The notes beneath the pieces were generated by a model. That model had not been told where the DNA came from. It saw nothing but the letters and a program-made list of their open reading frames with translations, and made no database searches. Both the position numbers and the translations under genes were made by a program. Positions 42,624-52,192 of a DNA stretch of 64,000 nt are shown here, one piece after another. The stretch's first letter is position 1. Every line of letters begins with the position of its first letter. This stretch comes from Pseudomonas sediminis (GTDB lineage: Bacteria; Pseudomonadota; Gammaproteobacteria; Pseudomonadales; Pseudomonadaceae), in contig NZ_CP154631.1 of NCBI RefSeq assembly GCF_039555755.1, forward strand, positions 1,302,001-1,366,000, written 5' to 3'.

Positions 42624-44073
42624 GCACCGCCGCCTGGGCCTGCTCGGCCTGGTACTGTCCAGCGCACTGCTACTGGGCGCCTGCGCCAACCTCTCTGACA
42701 AGGCCCCGACGGGCGATGCCGCCAAGCTGCAGTCGCTGGCCGCGCTCGACGGCAAGGCACCGACCCGCCGTACTCTGGATATCCAGACCTGGAACACCGC
42801 GCAGGGTGCCAAAGTGCTGTTCGTCGAAGCCCATGAGCTGCCGATGTTCGACCTGCGCCTGACCTTCGCTGCCGGCAGCAGCCAGGACGACGGCGTGCCA
42901 GGCCTTGCCACCTTGACCAACGCCATGCTCAACGAAGGCGTGCCAGGCAAGGACGTTGGCGCCATCGCCGCCGGTTTCGAAGGCCTCGGCGCCGAGTTCG
43001 GCAACGGCGCCTATCGCGACATGGCAGTGGCCAGCCTGCGCAGTCTCAGCGCGCAGGAGCAACGTGAGCCGGCACTGGCGCTGTTCGCCGATGTACTGGG
43101 CAAGCCCACCTTCCCGGCCGACTCGCTGGCGCGGATCAAGAATCAGTTGCTCGCCGGCTTCGAGTTCCAGAAGCAGAACCCGGGCAAGCTGGCCAGCCTG
43201 GAGCTGTTCGAGCGTCTCTACGGCAAGCACCCCTACGCCCATCCGAGCGACGGCACGGCGCAATCGATTCCGGCCATCACCCGCCAACAGCTGCAGGCCT
43301 TCCATGCCCGCGCCTATGCGGCCGGCAATGTGGTGATCGCGCTGGTCGGCGACCTCTCGCGAAGCGAAGCCGAGGCCATCGCCAACCGTGTGTCGGCCGC
43401 CCTGCCGCAAGGCCCGGCACTGGCGAAGATCGCCCAGCCGCAGACGCCCAAGCCCGGCACCAGTCATATCGAATACCCGTCCAACCAGACCCACCTGATG
43501 CTCGCCCAGCTCGGCATCGACCGCCGTGATCCGGACTACGCCGCGCTGTACCTGGGCAACCAGATCTTTGGCGGCGGCGGTTTTGGCACGCGGTTGATGA
43601 GCGAAGTGCGCGAGAAACGCGGCCTGACCTACGGCGTCTACTCCGGCTTCAGCGCCATGCAGGCACGCGGCCCGTTCATGATCAACCTGCAAACCCGCGC
43701 CGAACTCAGCGAAGGCACCCTGGCGCTGGTCAAGCAACTGCTGGCCGACTACCTGCGCGATGGCCCGACCCAGCAGGAGCTGGATAATGCCAAGCGCGAG
43801 CTGGCCGGCAGCTTCCCGCTGTCCACCGCGAGCAATGCCGATATCGTCGGCCAGCTGGCATCGATGGGTTTCTACGACCTGCCGCTGAGCTACCTGGACG
43901 ATTTCATGCGTGACGTGCAGAACCTGAGCACCGATCAAGTGAAAGCGGCGATGGCCAAGCACCTCGATCCCGAGGCGCTGGTGGTGGTTAGCGCTGGTCC
44001 GACAGTAGCGCAGAAGGAGCTGCCGCCGCCCACCGAGCGCCCGGTCGAGCTGCCCAGCACGGTGCCACACTGA
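42613..44073 (+). CDS. M16 family lipoprotein, non-catalytic partner
   Basis: A 486-residue M16-fold protein starting at 42613 after GAGGAG. The lipobox is LLLGAC (Cys about 24), so it is probably a lipoprotein. The position equivalent to HxxEH reads LATLTNAML, without the zinc ligands. The second-domain motif for substrate binding (TRLMSEVREKRGLTYGVYSGF) is intact. This matches the non-catalytic subunit of M16 heterodimers. It ends in the TGATG that starts rsmD. Confidence 0.9.
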   Translation: MKTEHRRLGLLGLVLSSALLLGACANLSDKAPTGDAAKLQSLAALDGKAPTRRTLDIQTWNTAQGAKVLFVEAHELPMFDLRLTFAAGSSQDDGVPGLATLTNAMLNEGVPGKDVGAIAAGFEGLGAEFGNGAYRDMAVASLRSLSAQEQREPALALFADVLGKPTFPADSLARIKNQLLAGFEFQKQNPGKLASLELFERLYGKHPYAHPSDGTAQSIPAITRQQLQAFHARAYAAGNVVIALVGDLSRSEAEAIANRVSAALPQGPALAKIAQPQTPKPGTSHIEYPSNQTHLMLAQLGIDRRDPDYAALYLGNQIFGGGGFGTRLMSEVREKRGLTYGVYSGFSAMQARGPFMINLQTRAELSEGTLALVKQLLADYLRDGPTQQELDNAKRELAGSFPLSTASNADIVGQLASMGFYDLPLSYLDDFMRDVQNLSTDQVKAAMAKHLDPEALVVVSAGPTVAQKELPPPTERPVELPSTVPH

Positions 44074-44675
44074 TGCGCGGTCGCCCCCCTCAGAAACCCG
44101 CCGCAGGCAAGGCCCACGGCGGCCAGGGCCAGTTGCGCATCATTGGCGGGCAGTGGCGTTCACGGCGCTTCGCCTTTCCTGATGGGCCGGGCCTGCGCCC
44201 GACCCCGGATCGGGTGCGCGAGACGCTGTTTAACTGGCTGGCGCCCTATGTCGAAGGCGCCCATGTGCTCGACCCTTTCGCCGGCAGCGGCGCATTGCTG
44301 CTCGAAGCACTGTCGCGCGGCGCCGCCAGCGGCCTGGCCTGCGACCTCAGCCCGGCGTCGGTGGCCTCGCTGCGCGGGCATCTGGCGACGCTGCAATGCC
44401 GCAACGGCGAAATCCAGCTGGGCGACGCTCTGCAACTGCTGGCGCGCCCGGCGCCACGGCGCTTCGATATCGTCCTGCTCGACCCGCCGTTTCACAAGGA
44501 TCTGCTGCAAGGCGCCTGCACGCTGCTGGAGGCACAAGGCTGGCTGGCCGACGACGCCTGGATCTATACCGAAAGCGAAACAGCGCCCTCGACCTTGGGC
44601 CTGCCGGGCAACTGGCGTCTGCACCGCGAGAAGCACACCGGCCAGGTGCATTACGCGCTGTGGCAGCGTGGATGA
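44073..44675 (+). CDS. rsmD: 16S rRNA (guanine-966-N2)-methyltransferase
   Basis: Methylates G966 of 16S rRNA using SAM. The protein has 200 residues. LRIIGGQWRSRRFAFPD, RPTPDRVRETLFNWL, the SAM motif VLDPFAGSGALLLEALSRGA and the catalytic DPPF (LLDPPFHKDLL) are all present. The first base of its ATG is the last base of the M16 stop. It overlaps the following small gene by ATGA. Confidence 0.95.
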   Translation: MRGRPPQKPAAGKAHGGQGQLRIIGGQWRSRRFAFPDGPGLRPTPDRVRETLFNWLAPYVEGAHVLDPFAGSGALLLEALSRGAASGLACDLSPASVASLRGHLATLQCRNGEIQLGDALQLLARPAPRRFDIVLLDPPFHKDLLQGACTLLEAQGWLADDAWIYTESETAPSTLGLPGNWRLHREKHTGQVHYALWQRG

Positions 44676-44890
44676 AGGACTTCATCTACGCCCACCTGCC
44701 CTACCTGCTGCTGATCGTACTGGCGCTACCAGTACTGTTCAGCCAGCAGGAAATTCCGCTCAATTTAAATCGCACGATACTGTTAGAGCATCAGCACGGT
44801 ATCGTCATAGGGCTTACCAATCAGCGTATCGTCGCGTTACTGGTATTGGCCTGGTGTGCTTGGCGCATACTCCGCAAGCGCCGGCGCTGA
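44672..44890 (+). CDS. Small membrane protein coupled to rsmD
   Basis: A 72-residue protein whose ATG overlaps the rsmD stop (ATGA). It has two hydrophobic helices (YLLLIVLALPVLF and IVALLVLAWCAWRIL), joined by a polar loop (SQQEIPLNLNRTILLEHQHG), and ends in a basic tail RKRRR. Codons in the loop region (aatttaaatcgcacgatactgtt) are more A/T-rich than the surroundings. Function unknown. Confidence 0.7.
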   Translation: MKDFIYAHLPYLLLIVLALPVLFSQQEIPLNLNRTILLEHQHGIVIGLTNQRIVALLVLAWCAWRILRKRRR

Positions 44891-44933
44891 CTAGCCTGGA
44901 TCCGTGTGCGACCAACTCACTGCCCAGAACCCC

Positions 44934-45917
44934 ATGACCACGCCCTTCAAACCCGCCTGGTGGCTCCCCAGCCCGCATCTGCAGACGCTGTGGAACCCCT
45001 TCTGCCGCAAACCGCCGCAACTGGAGCGGCAGCGCGAACGGCTGTGGCTGGACGATGGTGACTTTCTCGATCTCGACTGGCACGGCCCACACGATGCCCA
45101 GGCACCGCTGGTGCTGGTACTGCATGGCCTGACCGGCAGTTCCAGCTCGCTCTATGTACTCGGCCTGCAACAGGCTCTGGCTGCGCGCGGCTGGGCCAGC
45201 GTGGCACTGAACTGGCGTGGCTGCTCCGGCGAGCCCAACCTGCTGCCGCGCGGCTACCACTCCGGCGCCAGTGAGGATCTGGCGTCGGCGGTCGCGCATC
45301 TGCGCGCGCAACGGCCGATGGCGCCGCTGTACGCCGTCGGCTATTCGCTGGGCGGCAACGTGCTGCTCAAGTATCTGGGCGAAAGCGGCGAGCAGAGCCA
45401 GCTGCAAGGCGCTGTGGCAGTGTCGGTGCCGTTTCGCCTGGATCAGTGCGCCGACCGCATCGGTCTGGGCTTCTCGCGGGTGTACCAGGCGCACTTCATG
45501 CGCGAGATGGTCGCTTATGTGAACAACAAACAGCGCCTGTTCGCCGAAAGCGGCTTGAGCGAGCGCCTGTCGGTGCTGGAGCGCTTGGGGCCGCTGGATG
45601 GCATGCGCACCTTCTGGGACTTCGACGGGCGCATCACCGCGCCGCTGCATGGTTTCGCCGATGCCCACGATTATTACCGGCGTGCCTCCAGCCGCTTCTA
45701 CCTGGGGGCAATCCGCACGCGTACGTTGATCATCCAGGCCGAGGACGATCCCTTTATCTTCCGCCATAGCCTGCCCGAGGCCAGCGAACTGGCCCCCGGC
45801 ATCGAGTTCGAGCTGCATGCCAAGGGCGGGCATGTCGGCTTCGTCGAGGGCAGCCCGCGCAAGCCGGTGTATTACCTGGAACGGCGCATCCCACAGTGGT
45901 TGGCTGACCTCGGCTAA
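44934..45917 (+). CDS. YheT-type alpha/beta hydrolase
   Basis: A 327-residue hydrolase of the UPF0017/YheT group from the ATG at 44934; a GTG at 44904 would add ten residues. The N-terminal FKPAWWLPSPHLQTLW is typical. Nucleophile serine is in GYSLGGN, acid in AEDDPF and histidine in KGGHVGFVEG. The oxyanion region is LHGLTGSS. Esterase or lipase activity is likely, with unknown substrate. The ribosome binding site is weak. Confidence 0.9.
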   Translation: MTTPFKPAWWLPSPHLQTLWNPFCRKPPQLERQRERLWLDDGDFLDLDWHGPHDAQAPLVLVLHGLTGSSSSLYVLGLQQALAARGWASVALNWRGCSGEPNLLPRGYHSGASEDLASAVAHLRAQRPMAPLYAVGYSLGGNVLLKYLGESGEQSQLQGAVAVSVPFRLDQCADRIGLGFSRVYQAHFMREMVAYVNNKQRLFAESGLSERLSVLERLGPLDGMRTFWDFDGRITAPLHGFADAHDYYRRASSRFYLGAIRTRTLIIQAEDDPFIFRHSLPEASELAPGIEFELHAKGGHVGFVEGSPRKPVYYLERRIPQWLADLG

Positions 45918-45918
45918 T

Positions 45919-45940
45919 CGCGGCTGAAGCCGCTCCTACC
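45919..45940. repeat. REP-like palindrome GCGGCTGAAGCCGC
   Basis: GCGGCT-GA-AGCCGC within CGCGGCTGAAGCCGCTCCTACC is the dispersed Pseudomonas REP motif, read here in one orientation. It sits between two converging genes (alpha/beta hydrolase and TetR regulator). Confidence 0.7.
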
Positions 45941-45961
45941 AAGGCCGAGCGCGCGAGGTCA

Positions 45962-46621
45962 TCACCCCAGCACCTGCTCCAGCGGCACATGCAGCCGGCC
46001 ATACAGCGCCTCGACCGCTTCGCGCGCCGCAGGTGCCAGGTAGCCCCCTTCCAACGCCAGAACCTGATAGATCCCGCGGCGCAGCATGTCCTGGCTGAGG
46101 TCGTCCGGGTTGGCGCCTGTGGTGCAGAGAAAGCGCACCCAGGAGGTCATGATGATCCAGCTGTTGAGCGTCAATGCCTCGATCTGCGCCGGACTCATCA
46201 GCAGGATGCCTGCCTCGACGAACCCCTGATAAATCGATTGCGCGCCCACCAGGCAGCGGCGGGCGAAGGCACGGTAGCGCTCGGCCAGCTCAGCATCGGA
46301 CTCCAGCAGATGCTCCAGATCGCGGTGCAGAAAGCGGTAGTGCCACATCGCGGCCAGCAACGCCTCCAGGTAGAAGGTCTTGTCCTCCACCGTCAGGGCA
46401 CGACCTTCGGGTGGACGCAGGAAGCTGTCCACCTGCGCTTCGTACTGGGCGAACAGCTCGGCGATGATCACCTGCTTGTTACGGAAGTGGTAATACAGGT
46501 TGCCCGGCGACATGCCCAGGTGCGCGGCAATGTGATTGGTGGTGACGTTGCGCTCGCCCTGGCTGTTGAACAGGGCCAGGCTCTCGGCAACGATGCGGTC
46601 GCGGGTCTTGGGTGGCGCCAT
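45962..46621 (-). CDS. TetR family transcriptional regulator
   Basis: A 219-residue repressor-type regulator. The N-terminal helix-turn-helix is at about 9-50 (RDRIVAESLALFNSQGERNV, TNHIAAHLGMSPGNLYYHFRNK). The C-terminal domain is the variable ligand-binding, dimerising part. It is divergent from the aldehyde dehydrogenase gene, with a perfect palindrome over that gene's likely promoter. I infer it represses the aldehyde dehydrogenase/Tat/GMC cluster and responds to an aldehyde, alcohol or fatty compound. The ribosome binding site is weak. Confidence 0.9.
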   Translation of the reverse strand: MAPPKTRDRIVAESLALFNSQGERNVTTNHIAAHLGMSPGNLYYHFRNKQVIIAELFAQYEAQVDSFLRPPEGRALTVEDKTFYLEALLAAMWHYRFLHRDLEHLLESDAELAERYRAFARRCLVGAQSIYQGFVEAGILLMSPAQIEALTLNSWIIMTSWVRFLCTTGANPDDLSQDMLRRGIYQVLALEGGYLAPAAREAVEALYGRLHVPLEQVLG

Positions 46622-46756
46622 GACGCAGCTCGATCTCGACTTCAAAAGTGGCAAAGGTACAGGCGAATCCGCCGAAGTGTTACCCCCACATGCACCGCAT
46701 AGGCTGCAGCAGGCCTTTGGTTAGGGTGCAGCGATGACAGCGACGCGGCATCCTAT

Positions 46757-46785
46757 TTGACACATTAGAGTAATTGCTCTAAAAA
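46757..46785 (+). promoter_or_regulatory. Promoter and TetR-type operator before the aldehyde dehydrogenase gene
   Basis: TTGACA (46757-46762) with a 17-base spacer and TAAAAA (46780-46785) makes a sigma-70 promoter. The palindrome TTAGAG-TAATTG-CTCTAA (46765-46782) fills the spacer and part of the -10, the classic repressor position. Confidence 0.6.
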
Positions 46786-46831
46786 TCCAGCACAGTCCCA
46801 AGCAGCCCGCTGGAACGTCGAGGAGAAACCC

Positions 46832-48262
46832 ATGGTCGCCGACATCGCCTATCTGCAGCAGAGCCAACAGCAGATCAACCAGCTGGACGCCACCTTCGCC
46901 CAGCAACGCTCTGCCTTTGCCGCCAATCCGATGCCGTCGGCTGAACAACGTATCCAGTGGCTGAAGTCCCTGAGCGAGCTGCTGACCCAGCAGCAGGACG
47001 CCCTGGTGGCGGCGATCTCCACAGACTTCAGCAACCGCTCAGCCGACGAAACCCTGCTCGCCGAACTGATGCCCAGCCTGCATGGCATTCACTACGCCAC
47101 CAAGCGCATCAGGAAGTGGATGAAACCCTCACGACGTAGCGTCGGCATGCAGTTCATGCCGGCCTCGGCTAAGGTCATCTACCAGCCGCTGGGCGTGGTC
47201 GGCATCATCGTGCCGTGGAACTACCCGCTGTTTCTCGCCATCGGTCCGCTGACCGGCGCACTGGCCGCCGGCAACCGGGTGATGATCAAGATGAGCGAAT
47301 CCACCCCGGTCACCTCGCAGTTGGTCAAGGATCTGCTGGCGCGCGTCTTTCCCGAGGATCTGGTCAGCGTCGCCCTGGGTGAAGCGGAAGTCGGCATGGC
47401 CTTCTCCAAGTTGCCTTTCGACCACCTGCTGTTCACTGGCGCCACCAGCATCGGCAAACACGTGATGCGCGCCGCCGCCGAAAACCTGACTCCGGTGACC
47501 CTCGAACTGGGTGGCAAATCACCGGCCATCGTGTCCGCCGACGTACCACTGGCCGACGCCGCCGAGCGCATCGCCTTCGGCAAGACGCTCAATGCCGGGC
47601 AAACCTGCGTGGCGCCGGACTACGTGCTGGTGCCGCGAGACCGCATCGACGGTTTCGTCAGTGCCTACCGCGACGTCGTGCAGCGCTTCTACCCGCAGCT
47701 CAAGGACAACCCGGACTACACCGCGATCATCAACGAACGCCAGTTGGCACGCCTCAACGGCTATCTGCAGGACGCACAGACCAAGGGCGCGCGCATCGTC
47801 CCGCTGTACCCCGAAGCCCAGGGCCGGCGGCTGCCGCAGATTCTGGTGCTCGACGTCAACGACGATATGAAGCTGATGCAGGACGAGATCTTCGGCCCGC
47901 TACTGCCGGTGGTGCCCTATGACCGCATCGAAGACGCCTTCGCCTACGTCAACGCCCGGCCGCGCCCACTGGCGCTTTACTACTTCGGCTACGACAAGCG
48001 CGAGCAGCAGCGCGTGCTGCACGAAACCCACTCTGGGGGCGTGTGCCTGAACGACACCCTACTGCACGTGGCGCAGGACGACATGCCGTTCGGCGGCGTC
48101 GGCCCGTCGGGCATGGGCCATTACCACGGTCACGAAGGCTTCCTGACCTTCAGCAAGGCCAAGGGCGTGTTCATCAAACAGCGCTTCAACGCAGCGCGGC
48201 TGATCTACCCGCCCTATGGCAAGGCGATCCAGAAGCTGGTCTACAAGTTGTTCGTACGCTGA
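46832..48262 (+). CDS. Coniferyl-aldehyde-type NAD(P)-dependent aldehyde dehydrogenase
   Basis: A 476-residue ALDH-superfamily enzyme oxidising aldehydes to acids. Catalytic Cys259 (NAGQTCVAPDY), general base Glu225 (ELGGKSP) and the cofactor segment PWNYPLFL are present. The C-terminal GVGPSGMGHYHGHEGFLTFS and a basic amphipathic tail (NAARLIYPPYGKAIQKLVYKLFVR) are typical of the coniferyl aldehyde/long-chain aldehyde dehydrogenase subgroup, possibly membrane-associated. The true substrate is uncertain. GAGGAG precedes the start. Confidence 0.92.
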   Translation: MVADIAYLQQSQQQINQLDATFAQQRSAFAANPMPSAEQRIQWLKSLSELLTQQQDALVAAISTDFSNRSADETLLAELMPSLHGIHYATKRIRKWMKPSRRSVGMQFMPASAKVIYQPLGVVGIIVPWNYPLFLAIGPLTGALAAGNRVMIKMSESTPVTSQLVKDLLARVFPEDLVSVALGEAEVGMAFSKLPFDHLLFTGATSIGKHVMRAAAENLTPVTLELGGKSPAIVSADVPLADAAERIAFGKTLNAGQTCVAPDYVLVPRDRIDGFVSAYRDVVQRFYPQLKDNPDYTAIINERQLARLNGYLQDAQTKGARIVPLYPEAQGRRLPQILVLDVNDDMKLMQDEIFGPLLPVVPYDRIEDAFAYVNARPRPLALYYFGYDKREQQRVLHETHSGGVCLNDTLLHVAQDDMPFGGVGPSGMGHYHGHEGFLTFSKAKGVFIKQRFNAARLIYPPYGKAIQKLVYKLFVR

Positions 48263-48267
48263 TCCAC

Positions 48268-48285
48268 ACGGGCAAAGCCCGTTTT
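48268..48285 (+). terminator. Short terminator-like hairpin after the aldehyde dehydrogenase gene
   Basis: ACGGGC-AAA-GCCCGT followed by TTTT, six bases after the stop. It may attenuate rather than end transcription into the Tat-protein gene, whose ATG is 20 bases further on. Confidence 0.6.
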
Positions 48286-48304
48286 ACGCCTGGTGATAAC
48301 AACA

Positions 48305-48850
48305 ATGAATGACACCACTCTTCACGCGCCGCAGCTGTCGCGACGCAGCCTGCTCAAGGTCGGCCTGCTGGGCACGACGCTGCTCGGTACTGCCGGGCTG
48401 ACCGCTACGCTCAGCGGCTGCTCGGCCAGCACGCCGGCCAGTGGTTATCTGATCCTGCGCAGCAGCGACCTGCCGTTTCTACGTGCGCTGATTCCAGTGA
48501 TGCTCGATGGCGCCGTCAGCGCCGAGCAGATGCCAGAGGCTATCGACGGCACACTGAAGAGCCTCGATAACAGCCTGGCGCACCTGTCGCCGGAGATGCT
48601 GAAACTCACCGTGCAGCTGTTCGACGTGCTGGCCCTGCCCATCACCCGCGGCCCGCTGACCGGCGTATGGGGCAGTTGGGAAAACGCCAGTGGCGATGAC
48701 GTGCACAACTTCCTCAGGCGCTGGCAGAACAGCAGCCTGAGCCTGCTGCGCATGGGCCATGCCTCGCTGCTGCAACTGGTGATGATGGCCTGGTACAGCC
48801 GCCAGGAAGCCTGGGCGCATTGCGGCTATCCCGGCCCACCCACCGTATAA
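48305..48850 (+). CDS. Tat-exported small subunit-like protein
   Basis: A 181-residue protein starting at 48305. The N-terminus has a twin-arginine signal (LSRRSLLKVG, Arg13-Arg14) followed by a hydrophobic stretch ending LSGCS; a lipobox-like LSGC suggests possible lipidation. The rest is helical (FLRALIPVMLDG, LKLTVQLFDVLALPI). It resembles the small Tat subunit found next to membrane GMC dehydrogenases such as gluconate dehydrogenase. The GMC enzyme two positions on lacks its own signal and could be co-exported with it; that is inference. Confidence 0.82.
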   Translation: MNDTTLHAPQLSRRSLLKVGLLGTTLLGTAGLTATLSGCSASTPASGYLILRSSDLPFLRALIPVMLDGAVSAEQMPEAIDGTLKSLDNSLAHLSPEMLKLTVQLFDVLALPITRGPLTGVWGSWENASGDDVHNFLRRWQNSSLSLLRMGHASLLQLVMMAWYSRQEAWAHCGYPGPPTV

Positions 48851-48860
48851 CGGCTGATTC

Positions 48861-48933
48861 GTAGGGTGGGCCGACCGGCGATCCGCTTAAGCCCACCAAT
48901 AGAGACAGCTTGGCGGGCTGAAGCCCACCCTAC
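48861..48933. repeat. GTAGGGTGGGC inverted-repeat element
   Basis: GTAGGGTGGGC (48861-48871) and exact complement GCCCACCCTAC (48923-48933) bound 73 bases containing inner AAGCCCACC and GGCGGGCTGAAGCCC. It is the dispersed Pseudomonas GTAGGGTGGGC...GCCCACC repeat type. Confidence 0.7.
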
Positions 48934-48968
48934 CAACTGGAACTTAGCCAACCGCGATTATCAGAATG

Positions 48969-49110
48969 AGGCCTCTGAAACCGTAGCGAGCGGTTCGAGT
49001 GCAAGGAAGGCTCGCAGCACGTGGCGAGGCTGTACTGAAGTACGCCGAGCCACGGGCGAGAACCTGACGCCGCAATCGGATCGCGCAGTAGGTTTCAGTG
49101 ACTCCGAGGA
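48969..49110. mobile_element. Diverged MITE-like element upstream of the GMC oxidoreductase gene
   Basis: The left end AGGCCTCTGAAACCGTAGCG and right end GCGCAGTAGGTTTCAGTGACT are imperfect inverted repeats. The layout (CCTCT-GAAAC-CGTAG-CGAG, then AGTGCAAGG, ending CGCAGTAG-GTTTC-AG) parallels the 9278-9431 element, whose ends read CCTCTAAAAACGTAGGCGAG and AACGCAGGTAGTTTTTAGAGG. No coding potential. It ends about seven bases before the GMC start, so it probably carries that gene's ribosome binding site (GAGGA). Confidence 0.45.
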
Positions 49111-49116
49111 AAAACA

Positions 49117-50709
49117 ATGCCTGTACCCGATCTGTTCAAACAAGGCCTGACCAAAGGTTGGAAGACATACGACGGTTCACGCCTGGAAAACGACCTGACC
49201 CTGGAAGCCGATGTCGCCATCGTCGGTAGCGGTGCCGGCGGTGGCACCACGGCGGAGATTCTCAGCGCTGCCGGCTACAAGGTATTGCTGATCGAGGAAG
49301 GCCCGCTGAAGACCAGCGACGACTTCAAGATGCAGGAGGCCGAGGCCTATCCGAACCTCTATCAGGAAGGTATCGGCCGCATGAGCAAGGATGGCGCCAT
49401 CACCATCCTGCAGGGTCGCGCCGTGGGCGGCACGACCCTGATCAACTGGACCAGCAGCTTCCGCACCCCGCCACAAACCCTGGCGCACTGGGCCGAGGCC
49501 CATGGTGTGAAAGACCATGACGTCGAGTCAATGGCGCCCTGGTTCGAGAAAATGGAGCAGCGTCTGGGCGTCGCGCCTTGGGTGGTACCGCCAAATGCAA
49601 ACAACGAGGTGATCCGCACTGGCTGCGACAAGCTCGGCTATCACTGGGCAGTGATCCCGCGCAACGTGCGTGGCTGCTGGAACCTCGGCTACTGCGGGAT
49701 GGGCTGCCCGACGAACGCCAAGCAGTCAATGCTGGCCACCACCATCCCCGCGACCCTGGATGCCGGCGGCGAGCTGCTCTATCTGGCGCGCGCCGACAAG
49801 CTGCTGATCGAGGGCGACAAGGTGGTCGGCATCGACTGCCTGGGCATGGACGAGCGCTGCGTGGCGCCCACCGGCAAGCGCATCCGGGTCAAGGCGCGGC
49901 ATTACGTGCTGGCCGGAGGCGGCATCAACACCCCCGGTATCCTGCTGCGCTCCGAGGTGCCCGACCCGCACAAACGCGTCGGCCGGCGCACCTACCTGCA
50001 CCTGGTGAACTTCTCCGCGGCGCAGTTCGAGCAGGTGATCAATCCCTTCTACGGCGCGCCGCAGTCGCTCTACTCCGATCATTTCCAATGGGACGACGGC
50101 ACCAGCGGGCGTCTGTCCTACAAGCTGGAAGTGCCGCCGCTGCAACCGGCGCTGACCGCCACTTTGCTCGGCGAGTTCGGCCGCGAGAACGCCCTGCGCA
50201 TGGAGCAGTTGCCGCATACCAACGTGATGCTCGCCCTGCTGCGCGACGGTTTCCATCCGGACAGCGCCGAGGGCCGTGTGGAACTGCGAGGCGACGGCAG
50301 CCCGGTGCTCGACTACCAGATGACCGACTACACCTGGGACGGCGTACGCCGCGCCTTCCTGACCATGGCCGAAATTCAGTTCGCGGCCGGGGCCAAGACA
50401 GTGATGCCGATGCACGCCGATGCCGGCTACGTGAAAACGTGGAAGGAGGCCAAAGAACTGATCGAACAGCTCGATCTCGCGATATACCGCACCCGCCTCG
50501 GCAGCGCCCACGTCATGGGCGGCTGCGCCATGGGCGAAGACCCGCAGCAGGCAGTGGTCGACAGCCTGGGTCGTCACCATCAGCTAGGTAACCTGTCGAT
50601 CCACGACGGTTCGCTGTTCCCCACCAGCATCGGCGCCAACCCGCAGTTGTCGATCTACGGGCTGACCTCGAAACTGGCCACCTTGCTGGCCGAACGGCTG
50701 GGGGCCTGA
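49117..50709 (+). CDS. GMC family FAD-dependent alcohol oxidoreductase
   Basis: A 530-residue flavoenzyme. The FAD Rossmann motif is VGSGAGGGTTAEILSAAGY (36-54), followed by IEEGP, the GMC signature GRAVGGTTLINWTSSFRTP, and the C-terminal FAD/active-site block SAHVMGGCAMGED...IHDGSLFPTSIGANPQ. No own signal peptide. It forms a set with the Tat-exported protein and aldehyde dehydrogenase upstream: alcohol to aldehyde to acid would be a coherent pathway. Substrate unknown (long-chain, aromatic or sterol-like alcohols are possible). Confidence 0.9.
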   Translation: MPVPDLFKQGLTKGWKTYDGSRLENDLTLEADVAIVGSGAGGGTTAEILSAAGYKVLLIEEGPLKTSDDFKMQEAEAYPNLYQEGIGRMSKDGAITILQGRAVGGTTLINWTSSFRTPPQTLAHWAEAHGVKDHDVESMAPWFEKMEQRLGVAPWVVPPNANNEVIRTGCDKLGYHWAVIPRNVRGCWNLGYCGMGCPTNAKQSMLATTIPATLDAGGELLYLARADKLLIEGDKVVGIDCLGMDERCVAPTGKRIRVKARHYVLAGGGINTPGILLRSEVPDPHKRVGRRTYLHLVNFSAAQFEQVINPFYGAPQSLYSDHFQWDDGTSGRLSYKLEVPPLQPALTATLLGEFGRENALRMEQLPHTNVMLALLRDGFHPDSAEGRVELRGDGSPVLDYQMTDYTWDGVRRAFLTMAEIQFAAGAKTVMPMHADAGYVKTWKEAKELIEQLDLAIYRTRLGSAHVMGGCAMGEDPQQAVVDSLGRHHQLGNLSIHDGSLFPTSIGANPQLSIYGLTSKLATLLAERLGA

Positions 50710-50710
50710 G

Positions 50711-52085
<1,375 letters not shown>

Positions 52086-52092
52086 TCCACCC

Positions 52093-52116
52093 CGGGAGGC
52101 AGCAGGCCTCCCGTTT
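52093..52116 (+). terminator. Intrinsic terminator of the ferredoxin gene
   Basis: CGGGAGGC (52093-52100), loop AGCAG, GCCTCCCG (52106-52113), then TTT, seven bases after the stop. Confidence 0.8.
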
Positions 52117-52192
52117 CCCCCGTGCCGTTCTGCCCTCCTCTGAGCAGGGCTGTTAAGCTTCCAGCCTCCCTCAGCCGCCCCTGGTAGATCGC

